This document shows, in pieces, positions 6,088 to 11,179 of a stretch of DNA of 11,179 bases (the first letter of the stretch is position 1; each line of letters starts with the position of its first letter). The notes under the pieces are model-generated. The model was not told the origin of the DNA. It searched no databases and worked only from the letters and a program-made list of their open reading frames with translations. The stretch is taken from contig JAUVPN010000053.1 in assembly GCA_030598645.1 (NCBI GenBank), positions 1 through 11,179 of the forward strand, given 5' to 3'. The stretch is from Hyphomicrobium sp. GTDB lineage: Bacteria > Pseudomonadota > Alphaproteobacteria > Rhizobiales > Hyphomicrobiaceae. A program made the translations under genes and the position numbers.

Positions 6088-6987
6088 ATGCCCGTGCGCG
6101 ACCATGCTTCCATCCCTTCCGACTTGCTCCCACCATTCATTGTGCACGCGCCGAGCCCGCAAGCTGCACCATTCGTGCTCTGCTCGCCTCATTCAGGCTG
6201 TATCTACCCCACCTATTTTCTTGAGCAATCGGGTCTCACACCACTATCTTTAAGAAAATCGGAAGATTGCTACGTCGACGAGCTATTCTTGCCCGTTGCC
6301 GCGGAGGGTGTTCCGTTAATCGCAGCACGATTTCCAAGGGCATTTCTAGACGTTAACCGCGAGCCCTACGAGCTAGATCCAGAGCTCTTCGTCGAGCCTC
6401 TACCCGATTTTGCAAACTCGCAATCGGTGCGAGTTGCCGGCGGTTTAGGCACTATTGCTCGCATTGTCGCCGACGGCGAGGAAATTTACCGCAACAAGCT
6501 GCCGCTAGCGGCCGGGCTCCGCCGAGTGGAGCAACTCTACATCCCCTTCCACGCCGCGCTAGCTGAGCTCATCGAGCAAACACGACATCGGTTCGGGTAT
6601 GCGATTCTCATCGATTGTCACTCAATGCCATCCGCGTCGATGGCGCCTGCAGGCGGACCACGACCCGACATCGTGCTCGGCGATCGCTTCGGCGCCGCCG
6701 CCGATAGCAAAATCACGCGATTCCTCAAGGAGTGTTTGGCCGGGCTGGGTTACGAGGTGCAGATGAATCGCCCCTATGCCGGGGGCTACATCACAGAGCA
6801 CTATGGCCGGCCAGCCAGAAATATCCATGCTGTGCAGTTGGAGTTGAATCGTGGGCTTTATCTTGATGAAAAGACGCTGCGCCCAACAAAGGCCTTCGAA
6901 GGCCTGCAGCGCGATCTGAAGAACCTAGCTGGCCCACTGTTTTGCGACTTGCCGGTCTTGCTGGAACGCCGCGCAGCAGCCGAATGA
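6088..6987 (+). CDS. N-formylglutamate amidohydrolase-fold protein (second, divergent type)
   Basis: A 299-residue protein of the N-formylglutamate amidohydrolase superfamily, of a different branch from the gene at 1128-2033. Motifs in order: VLCSPHSGCIYP (30-41), DCYVDELF (60-67), ARFPRAFLDVNREPYELDP (80-98), IDCHSMP (175-181), DIVLGDRFG (194-202), NRPYAGGYITEHYGRP (227-242) and HAVQLELNRGLYLDE (247-261). The HSG, DVNR and DCHSMP blocks match the superfamily's metal and substrate positions, so it is probably a zinc amidohydrolase on an N-acylated acidic amino acid; the exact substrate is unknown. The ATG at 6088 lacks a good Shine-Dalgarno sequence, but no better in-frame start is apparent. 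It diverges from cpdR and is followed by the two sRNA genes on the opposite strand. Confidence 0.85.
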   Translation: MPVRDHASIPSDLLPPFIVHAPSPQAAPFVLCSPHSGCIYPTYFLEQSGLTPLSLRKSEDCYVDELFLPVAAEGVPLIAARFPRAFLDVNREPYELDPELFVEPLPDFANSQSVRVAGGLGTIARIVADGEEIYRNKLPLAAGLRRVEQLYIPFHAALAELIEQTRHRFGYAILIDCHSMPSASMAPAGGPRPDIVLGDRFGAAADSKITRFLKECLAGLGYEVQMNRPYAGGYITEHYGRPARNIHAVQLELNRGLYLDEKTLRPTKAFEGLQRDLKNLAGPLFCDLPVLLERRAAAE

Positions 6988-7140
6988 GGCTGCCCTGAAA
7001 TCAAATTATATCCGTGGCCAATCCTTCTCGAGAGTTTGCTATCGCCGTCATGTCACCTATCAAGCAATGCAATGCTCTGATACGCCACAATGGCAGGATA
7101 TCATGCTGCGGCGCAGGATAAACGCCTTGTGCCCCGGTAA
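6988..7140. other. Intergenic stretch downstream of the second amidohydrolase gene
   Basis: No gene seen. No clear plus-strand terminator follows the stop codon at 6985-6987. The long minus-strand frame that crosses here (7001-7240) runs through the sRNA gene at 7141-7205 and is judged spurious. The first sRNA's terminator T tract ends at the right border of this stretch. Confidence 0.4.
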
Positions 7141-7205
7141 GAAAAAGGGCCGTTCGCGGCACGAACGGCCCAAGTCTAGGGAGGAAACGCCCAAGGAGGG
7201 CTACG
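7141..7205 (-). ncRNA. Trans-acting sRNA, alpha-r8/MmgR-like, copy A
   Basis: Read on the minus strand the element has three parts: a small hairpin GCCC/GGGC (7201-7198 with 7192-7189, 5-base loop), an unpaired stretch containing UUUCCUCCCU, and an intrinsic terminator with a perfect 10-bp stem (GGGCCGUUCG/CGAACGGCCC, 7171-7162 with 7156-7147, 5-base loop) followed by UUUUUC. This layout and the anti-Shine-Dalgarno motif match my recollection of the alpha-r8 family, whose Sinorhizobium member MmgR limits polyhydroxybutyrate storage with Hfq; the CCUCC-containing alpha-r14 family is the alternative. The 5' end is not fixed: a possible promoter would start the RNA near 7235. Direction is set by the T tract, which exists only on this strand. 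The family assignment is from memory. Confidence 0.75.
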
Positions 7206-7423
7206 ACAGGACGAGCTGGGCTCGCGATGCCGCAGCGCAATAGTTAATAGTGCGCCGCACAATTTTCAAATGCGTTTTTTGCAGAGCTGCCTAACCTAAA
7301 TAGAAGAGCTCGCTGAAACGCGCGGCGCTGCTAGGTTACGGTTAAGCTCATAATCCGGCTCAATCGCAGAAAAAAGGCCGTTCGCGGCACGAACGGCCCA
7401 AGTCTAGGGAGGAAACGCCCAAG
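7148..7423. repeat. Tandem duplication: 48-base identical repeat, 228 bases apart
   Basis: Bases 7148-7195 and 7376-7423 are identical over 48 positions, and similarity continues outward to the GGGCTACG just beyond on the right and the A tract on the left. They are the cores of the two sRNA genes. The intervening DNA (7206-7368) shows no obvious similarity to the DNA right of copy B, so the duplication is old or was limited to the RNA genes. No insertion-sequence ends or target-site duplications are seen. Confidence 0.9.
7241..7269 (-). promoter_or_regulatory. Possible promoter of sRNA copy A with an inverted repeat over it
   Basis: On the minus strand TTGAAA (7269-7264) and TAACTA (7246-7241) are 17 bases apart; the -35 is good, the -10 poor. 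A start near 7235 would give an RNA of about 95 bases. The inverted repeat GCGCA (7235-7239) / TGCGC (7251-7255) brackets the -10 box and could be a regulator site. No comparable promoter was recognised for copy B. Confidence 0.3.
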
Positions 7424-7433
7424 TGGGCTACGG
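7369..7433 (-). ncRNA. Trans-acting sRNA, alpha-r8/MmgR-like, copy B
   Basis: The second copy has the same order as copy A: 5' hairpin GCCC/GGGC (7428-7425 with 7420-7417, 4-base loop), single-stranded UUUCCUCCCU, then a terminator with a 9-bp stem (7398-7390 with 7384-7376) and six U residues (7375-7370). Compared with copy A the 5' hairpin loop is changed and one base shorter (ACUU instead of UCCUU), and the terminator's outermost G-C pair is replaced by an extra A in the tract. The anti-Shine-Dalgarno motif and both stems are unchanged. I could not place its promoter with confidence; the DNA to the right (7434-7500) has only AT-rich, ill-defined boxes. Confidence 0.72.
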
Positions 7434-7662
7434 CGTCGCTGGATCATCAACTCCACCGTTAATTTGAGATTGAGCTTGTTTGACGCCACCAGCAACCCAA
7501 AGGGGGGCAACTAGGCGCCATTGCAGTGGATATGTATCTTAGAGGCTACAGAGCAGGATGCTAGGCCACACAATGCAGACTGGGTATATTGGTCCTGGCC
7601 GTGCTAACTGAGACAAGGGCAAATGCGCTTCACATAAGGTGCTGTTGCGAAAGGAACATATT
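7434..7662. other. Intergenic region upstream of the HisN-like gene
   Basis: About 230 bases with no gene or strong structure. It should contain the promoter of sRNA copy B (minus strand) and of the HisN-like gene (plus strand); neither could be assigned to clear boxes. Confidence 0.4.
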
Positions 7663-8469
7663 GTGAGCGCCGCTCCTCGGCCCAGCTTCATGACGCTGCT
7701 CGAATTTGCCCACAGCCTAGCGGATACGGCCGAAGACGCCATCCTTCCCTATTTTCGCAAGCCCATAACTGTTGTCAATAAGGCACAACGTGGGGCGTTT
7801 GATCCTGTCACTGCTGCCGATCAATCGGCAGAGCGTGCCATTGCGCGTGCCCTAGTAAAGCGATGGCCCGACCATGGGCTAATCGGCGAGGAGTTTGGCA
7901 ACATGCACGAAAGCGCACGTCTGCAATGGGCTATTGACCCAATCGACGGTACGCGTGCTTTCATCATGGGCTCTCCCTTATGGGGCACGCTCATCGGGCT
8001 GCTCGATGGTCAAAGCCCCGTGCTTGGAGTTATGAACCAGCCATTTACTGGCGAGCGTTTCTGGTCGAGCGCCAAGAAAGCGCATGTCCGCATCGGCAAT
8101 GGACGTGGACGCCGCATCACGACGCGGCACTGCCCCCGCCTAGCCGACGCCATTGTATCAACCACACACCCCGACCTATTTGCGACGGGCAAGGAGTTGG
8201 ATGCATTTGCGCGCTTGAAAGCGAAAGCGCGCATGACCCGTTATGGCGGTGACTGCTACGCTTATTGCCTGCTTGCGGCAGGCTTTATCGACGTCGTGTT
8301 AGAGGCCGGACTGAAGCCCTTTGACGTCATTGCACTCATACCAATCATTGAACGCGCTGGCGGGCGCATTACCACTTGGGACGGCAAACCAGCTACTGCC
8401 GGCGGACGAATTGTTGCCGTGGGAGATCCGCGCTTGCACGAGAAAATGCTTCGATTTCTTGATCGTTGA
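7663..8469 (+). CDS. hisN: Inositol monophosphatase family protein, probable histidinol-phosphatase HisN
   Basis: A 268-residue Mg2+-dependent phosphatase of the inositol monophosphatase superfamily. Metal ligands are visible: Glu76 in GLIGEEFG, Asp92 and Asp95 in AIDPIDGTRAF, and Asp221 in LKPFDVIALIPIIERAGG. The blocks DPVTAADQSAERAI (47-60), DPIDGTRAFIMGSPLWGTLI and RYGGDCYAYCLLAAGFIDVVLEAGLKPFD fit the HisN branch found in actinobacteria and Alphaproteobacteria, which dephosphorylates histidinol phosphate in histidine synthesis. By motif alone, inositol monophosphatase or a CysQ-like nucleotidase cannot be fully excluded, and no other his gene is near. The start is taken as GTG at 7663, with AAGGA seven bases upstream; another in-frame GTG at 7639 lacks a suitable site. 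It converges on the hydrolase gene with 28 bases between stops. Confidence 0.85.
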   Translation: MSAAPRPSFMTLLEFAHSLADTAEDAILPYFRKPITVVNKAQRGAFDPVTAADQSAERAIARALVKRWPDHGLIGEEFGNMHESARLQWAIDPIDGTRAFIMGSPLWGTLIGLLDGQSPVLGVMNQPFTGERFWSSAKKAHVRIGNGRGRRITTRHCPRLADAIVSTTHPDLFATGKELDAFARLKAKARMTRYGGDCYAYCLLAAGFIDVVLEAGLKPFDVIALIPIIERAGGRITTWDGKPATAGGRIVAVGDPRLHEKMLRFLDR

Positions 8470-8497
8470 TTGACTTGTGGTCCGGCAGTGCATTGCC

Positions 8498-9457
8498 TCA
8501 AGCCACTTTGGTATCGACGCCGACGTATGCATCAAACGCTGCCCAAAAGCGGGTCCTAACGACATCATTCTCCTGAAGGATCTCGTGGCGTGAGCCGGGC
8601 ATCAGGATACAGGATGATACCTTCGCATAGACAGCAAAGTCCTCAATCGCGCGAGAGGACACCACCTTATCGTTTCCGGCCGCAAAGAGTAGCAATGGAA
8701 CGTTGATGCGCTGTGGATAGCTCTCTGCGGAAATCCGCCGGCACGATCGGAGAGCGGACCGCAACCACCGGACCGTTGGTGAGCCGAGGCCAAGGTGGGG
8801 TGCAACATCTAACACCGCCTGGGTCCGCAGCCAACGCTCGCGATCTGTCGTCAGAAAATTTTCATCAAAGTCATTGCAGCTCTCGAACACATCGGAGCCC
8901 CCCGAGACGTAGGCCTTCGACATCCCAAATACACACCCCAGTTCGGCGTAAAGGCGCACGACGGAAAGTGAATACTGCAGGGTAACTTCGTTCAGGTTGA
9001 GCAGCGGAGAGCACAGGACCATCCGTTCGAACCACAAACCCTGCATCGTCGCATTACGCAGCAGAATGTTGCCTCCCATCGAATGACCAAGCCCAATGAA
9101 CGGCGGCGGGCAATCGGGCAGCACCACGTCCTTCATGAAACGGATGAGATCACGATCGTATTGCCAGAAGCCTTTGACGTAACCCTTACGCGGGTTGGCG
9201 AGCTTGCGTTGCGAACCGCCTTGCCCCCGCCAATCCATTGTTGCGACCGCAAAGCCGCGACGGCGCAAATCAGCGATGACCTCAAAGTATTTCTCAATGA
9301 ACTCATTGCGCCCGCCGAATAGGCAGACGGTGCCCCGCCTGGGCGAACGCGTTGCGTCCCAGCGGGCGAACCTCAATTCGGTCCCGTCGTATCCTTTGAA
9401 AGATCCAACCGTCGCACCACTCGGGGCCGGGTTTTTGGGTAGTGAAACGAGCTCCAT
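8498..9457 (-). CDS. Alpha/beta hydrolase, PldB-like (lysophospholipase/monoacylglycerol lipase family)
   Basis: A 319-residue serine hydrolase of the alpha/beta fold. The sequence shows FGGRNEFIEKYFEV (47-60), typical of PldB/monoglyceride-lipase-like proteins, then MDWRGQGGSQR (74-84), the nucleophile elbow GLGHSMGGN with Ser126, the acid in FAAGNDKVVSS (Asp263) and the base in PGSRHEIL (His291), a complete catalytic triad. The region 150-220 between elbow and acid is the likely lid. Probable substrates are lysophospholipids or monoacylglycerols, but the family is broad. No signal peptide is visible, so it is likely cytoplasmic or membrane-associated. The ATG at 9457 has AAAGGG upstream at good spacing. 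It follows the small secreted protein gene on the same strand after 98 bases. Confidence 0.88.
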   Translation of the reverse strand: MELVSLPKNPAPSGATVGSFKGYDGTELRFARWDATRSPRRGTVCLFGGRNEFIEKYFEVIADLRRRGFAVATMDWRGQGGSQRKLANPRKGYVKGFWQYDRDLIRFMKDVVLPDCPPPFIGLGHSMGGNILLRNATMQGLWFERMVLCSPLLNLNEVTLQYSLSVVRLYAELGCVFGMSKAYVSGGSDVFESCNDFDENFLTTDRERWLRTQAVLDVAPHLGLGSPTVRWLRSALRSCRRISAESYPQRINVPLLLFAAGNDKVVSSRAIEDFAVYAKVSSCILMPGSRHEILQENDVVRTRFWAAFDAYVGVDTKVA

Positions 9458-9555
9458 GGCGACCCTTTAAGCAATAAGTCCTGCTGGCGTCCTATACCAG
9501 GGCGTGCCTCAGCTTCACAGAGCGGATGATCGGGATCTAGGACGCTGGGCCGGCG

Positions 9556-10116
9556 TCAATAGGACCAAAATCGGCCCCGCCTTGGGCCAAACGCGAACGG
9601 TCCCCAATGCCGCCGGCGAACGGGATGTGCGTCGACAATTTCGCCGCTGCAACGGTCAATCGCCAAATTAAACGGCCGGCCCGATGGGCGCCGAGCACAC
9701 ACCAAAATGACTGGGCCCCTTGGCCTGAAGTAACTGAAGTCATGCCAGCCTGCCGCCCGCAGCCGGCGACGCACGACGCGATGCGGGACGCACCTTGGCT
9801 CCCGAGCAGCAAGGCGCGGTGCGACGTGAGGCGGCTCGGCAAATCCCTTGCCGCTTGCGGGTGGGGGAGGATAACCCGGCTCGAGTTCTTCATGCTGTCC
9901 AGCATAACCATCAGGCGGCGCCCCAGCGCTATATGGCCCGGCATAGCGCGGCCGGCGATAACCCGCGCCACGCTTCGACTCGTAGCCAGGTTCGTAGCCT
10001 GGCTCGTACTGGGCATAGTCGTCGGGTGGAAAGTCGAGATCAGCAGCCGAAACCGAAGGCGCCAGGGCGAATAAGGATGCGACAACGGCAGCTACTGCGG
10101 GTAGACAGGCTGACAT
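9556..10116 (-). CDS. Small secreted protein with Gly-Tyr-Pro repeats and a PepSY-like C-terminal region
   Basis: A 186-residue protein I cannot assign to a named family. It has a clear signal peptide (hydrophobic AVAAVVASLFALAPSVSA, cleavage near residue 24-25). The next part (26-100) is disordered, rich in Pro, Gly and Tyr, with the tandem motif EPGYEPGYES (38-47) and further GY pairs. The C-terminal part, about 115-161 (VRRRLRAAGWHDFSYFRPRG, VILVCARRPSGRPFNLAIDR, CSGEIVDAH), has the shape of a PepSY-like unit: helix, then strands ending in a 'xDxxxGxxv' turn, with Cys140 and Cys156 able to form a disulfide. The tail is rich in Arg and aromatics. The ATG at 10116 is chosen over 10158 because AAAGGAAG precedes it and the signal peptide begins there. 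Likely periplasmic or surface-exposed; function unknown. It diverges from hsp20, and a TATAAA (10220-10215, minus) is a possible -10 box. Confidence 0.75.
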   Translation of the reverse strand: MSACLPAVAAVVASLFALAPSVSAADLDFPPDDYAQYEPGYEPGYESKRGAGYRRPRYAGPYSAGAPPDGYAGQHEELEPGYPPPPASGKGFAEPPHVAPRLAAREPRCVPHRVVRRRLRAAGWHDFSYFRPRGPVILVCARRPSGRPFNLAIDRCSGEIVDAHPVRRRHWGPFAFGPRRGRFWSY

Positions 10117-10273
10117 GGGGACACTTCCTTTCACTCGAGTTGCAGGCACCTCCAACAATCTTGCCAGAATGAAGATGCCAACATGAATGGCAGGTGAAGG
10201 GAGCCGGTTTTCCGTTTATACCGAACAATTTGTTGCCATAGCCCGACCGTCTTACTGGGCAGATCTTTCGGAC

Positions 10274-10301
10274 CTTGAACTGCGCGAGTGTGCACCTAAA
10301 T
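10274..10301 (+). promoter_or_regulatory. RpoH (sigma32) heat-shock promoter of hsp20
   Basis: CTTG (10274-10277, within CTTGAA) is followed after 17 bases by CCTAAAT (10295-10301). This fits the alphaproteobacterial sigma32 pattern, CTTG-N17/18-CYTATNT, at all but one specified base. The start would be near 10308, leaving an untranslated leader of about 96 bases that folds as a thermometer. Confidence 0.75.
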
Positions 10302-10307
10302 CCAGAG

Positions 10308-10403
10308 GGTGCGCATGCCTAACCTGAAGGGTGCGCATTGCAAAATGGCCTGGCTCTTTTGGGCAGGCAATCACATGTCGCTTCATTCAAGGAGGACTAT
10401 GTC
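10308..10403 (+). promoter_or_regulatory. ROSE-like RNA thermometer in the hsp20 5' leader
   Basis: The leader folds into three hairpins. Hairpin 1: GCGCAU (10311-10316) with GUGCGC (10331-10336), bulged G10317, then CCU (10318-10320) with AGG (10328-10330). Hairpin 2: GCCU (10348-10351) with AGGC (10365-10368), bulged G10352, then GCUC (10353-10356) with GGGC (10361-10364) around UUUU. Hairpin 3: UC-G-CUUC (10378-10384) with the Shine-Dalgarno GGAGGA (10391-10396) around AUUCAA, with one unpaired or G-G paired G10380. UCGCU fits the U(U/C)GCU motif that defines ROSE elements of rhizobial small heat-shock genes. At low temperature the ribosome site would be closed; heat would melt hairpin 3 and allow translation. 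Fold drawn by hand, energies not computed. Confidence 0.75.
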
Positions 10404-10856
10404 ATGCGACAGTTCGACTTTGCCCCGCTTTATCGTTCTACGATTGGCTTCGATCGTTTCGCGCAACTGCTCGATACAGTAAGCGGTCTCGAATCTGATG
10501 CGGGCTATCCGCCATATAATATTGAGCGTCTCGGCGAAAACGAGTACCGAATCACTATGGCCGTAGCTGGTTTCACCGAGGACGAGTTCAAGATTGAAGT
10601 GAAGGAATCATCTCTTTCCGTCAGCGGTGAAAAGAAGCCCGACGAGGAGGAACGCTCTTTCTTGCACCGCGGTATTGCTGCGCGCAGCTTCGAGCGGCGG
10701 TTCCAGTTAGCTGACTACGTCGAGGTCAAGGGTGCCGACTTTAAGAACGGGCTCCTGCATATCGACCTCGCGCGCAATCTGCCTGAGCGGATGAAACCAC
10801 GAAGCATTGCGATCGGGTCTGGGACTCAATCCAAGCAGATTGAGGCGAATGCGTAA
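10404..10856 (+). CDS. Small heat-shock protein, Hsp20/alpha-crystallin family (IbpA-like class A)
   Basis: A 150-residue ATP-independent chaperone that holds unfolding proteins in large oligomers until DnaK or ClpB refold them. The alpha-crystallin domain runs from about 36 to 128: PYNIERLGENEYRITMAVAG (37-56), FKIEVKESSLSVSGEKK (62-78), FLHRGIAARSFERRFQL (86-102), VKGADFKNGLLHIDLAR (108-124). The C-terminal IxI motif needed for oligomers is Ile135-Ala-Ile137. FDFAPLYRSTIGFDR at the N-terminus is typical of rhizobial class A (IbpA-like) proteins. The ATG at 10404 is seven bases after GGAGGA. Expression should be controlled twice: transcription by sigma32 and translation by the leader thermometer. 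A good terminator follows; the gene appears monocistronic. Confidence 0.95.
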   Translation: MRQFDFAPLYRSTIGFDRFAQLLDTVSGLESDAGYPPYNIERLGENEYRITMAVAGFTEDEFKIEVKESSLSVSGEKKPDEEERSFLHRGIAARSFERRFQLADYVEVKGADFKNGLLHIDLARNLPERMKPRSIAIGSGTQSKQIEANA

Positions 10857-10892
10857 CGACCTGGCCTGAAAGCAAACCTTGACGTCCAGGAG

Positions 10893-10927
10893 GGGCGGCT
10901 TCCGGGATAGCGGATGCCGCCCTTCTT
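10893..10927 (+). terminator. Intrinsic terminator of hsp20
   Basis: GGGCGGC (10893-10899) pairs with GCCGCCC (10916-10922); after a single T-T mismatch an inner stem TCCG (10901-10904) / CGGA (10911-10914) closes a 6-base loop. TTCTT follows directly. It starts 36 bases after the hsp20 stop codon. Confidence 0.8.
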
Positions 10928-11129
10928 GCGCTCAAAAGCCAGCGAATCTGCCTTCCATCAGAGGTTTGGCGCTTGTGCGCGCCTCCTAAATCTGCCAAGC
11001 TCGACGAGAAAGGTCAGCAACCCTGTCCTTTATTTGAGCAATTCGACTTAAAATTCAGCCAGAACAGCATTGAATGCTTGCCATCTGGCTTGTGACAATC
11101 GACGAGCCTGGAGAGTAAGGAACCTAAGG
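10928..11129. other. Intergenic region at the right end with a long inverted repeat
   Basis: No gene recognised. The notable structure is AGCCAGA (11057-11063) pairing with TCTGGCT (11084-11090), with an inner AGCA (11066-11069) / TGCT (11075-11078) stem around TTGAA. Read on the minus strand it is followed by GAATTTTAAG (a run of only four Ts), so it could be a weak terminator for a minus-strand transcript, or a protein-binding site in the promoter region of the possible gene at 11130. Confidence 0.4.
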
Positions 11130-11179
11130 GTGCTCGATTTCGCGCGACCGCGGCCTCCGGTGGCACGTCCGGTCGAATA
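11130..11179 (+). CDS. Possible 5' end of a gene running off the right edge
   Basis: A GTG at 11130 has AAGGAA (11117-11122) seven bases upstream and opens a frame of 16 codons to the window end, reading (M)LDFARPRPPVARPVE. Third positions are mostly G or C, as in the coding genes here. Sixteen residues are too few to name a family, and the frame could be chance. Confidence 0.28.
   Translation, partial: MLDFARPRPPVARPVE

Noticed and set aside
7001..7240. Minus-strand open frame of 79 codons
   Set aside because: It passes straight through the sRNA copy A hairpins; the sequence shared with copy B is conserved as RNA structure, and copy B is not part of a comparable frame.
7292..7338. Inverted heptamer TAACCTA (7292-7298) / TAGGTTA (7332-7338) between the sRNA genes
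   Set aside because: The arms are 33 bases apart and short, and could easily be chance; no function suggested.
7148..7423. The repeated pair considered as insertion-sequence ends, a CRISPR-like array or attachment sites
   Set aside because: Only two copies, long spacing, no transposase or integrase gene nearby, and each copy is a complete sRNA with a terminator in one direction only.
9537..10085. Minus-strand open frame of 182 codons overlapping the secreted-protein gene
   Set aside because: The alternative frame at 9556-10116 has a signal peptide, ribosome binding site and repeat structure; this one has none.

Overview
The window looks like a piece of an alphaproteobacterial chromosome, most likely from the order Hyphomicrobiales (Rhizobiales). 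The markers are a GapR-type nucleoid protein, a CpdR cell-cycle regulator, DUF1244 and DUF1036 genes, a cysteine-free ribosomal protein L36, a Val-GAC tRNA with an encoded CCA end, a tandem pair of small RNA genes resembling the alphaproteobacterial alpha-r8/MmgR family, and a small heat-shock gene with an RpoH promoter and a ROSE-type RNA thermometer. These are family and motif recognitions made by eye; no database search was run. I see no transposase, integrase, CRISPR array or phage gene. It reads as ordinary core chromosome with interesting RNA-level regulation.

Layout. Bases 1-150 hold the 5' end of an OxyR-like LysR regulator (minus strand), followed by about 290 noncoding bases. A minus-strand group follows: an N-formylglutamate amidohydrolase (1128-2033), DUF1244 (847-1155) and gapR (445-723). 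Across a roughly 450-base gap lies a plus-strand pair, a secreted DUF1036 protein (2484-2954) and pyruvate kinase (2951-4396), joined by an ATGA overlap. Convergent to it on the minus strand runs a series cpdR (5425-5811), tRNA-Val (5296-5370), rpmJ/L36 (5145-5270) and a periplasmic TPR protein (4415-5083). Bases 6088-6987 (plus) encode a second, distantly related N-formylglutamate amidohydrolase-fold protein.

The space 6988-7662 has no convincing protein gene. It carries two near-identical minus-strand sRNA genes, each with a small 5' hairpin, an unpaired UUUCCUCCC anti-Shine-Dalgarno motif and a strong intrinsic terminator. Next come a HisN-like inositol-monophosphatase-family phosphatase (7663-8469, plus), a convergent PldB-like alpha/beta hydrolase (8498-9457, minus) and a small secreted protein with Gly-Tyr-Pro repeats and a PepSY-like C-terminal region (9556-10116, minus). 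Divergent from the last is hsp20 (10404-10856, plus), with sigma32 promoter, three-hairpin thermometer leader and terminator all visible. A possible new gene start lies at the right edge.

How the parts fit. The genes are mostly housekeeping: central carbon metabolism (pyruvate kinase), formylated-amino-acid hydrolysis, translation (L36, tRNA-Val), chromosome organisation and cell-cycle proteolysis (GapR, CpdR), probable histidine synthesis (HisN) and stress response (OxyR-like, Hsp20). The most notable content is RNA-based: tandem anti-SD sRNAs, a ROSE-like thermometer, and an L36 gene starting 25 bases after a tRNA, which implies co-transcription and tRNA processing.
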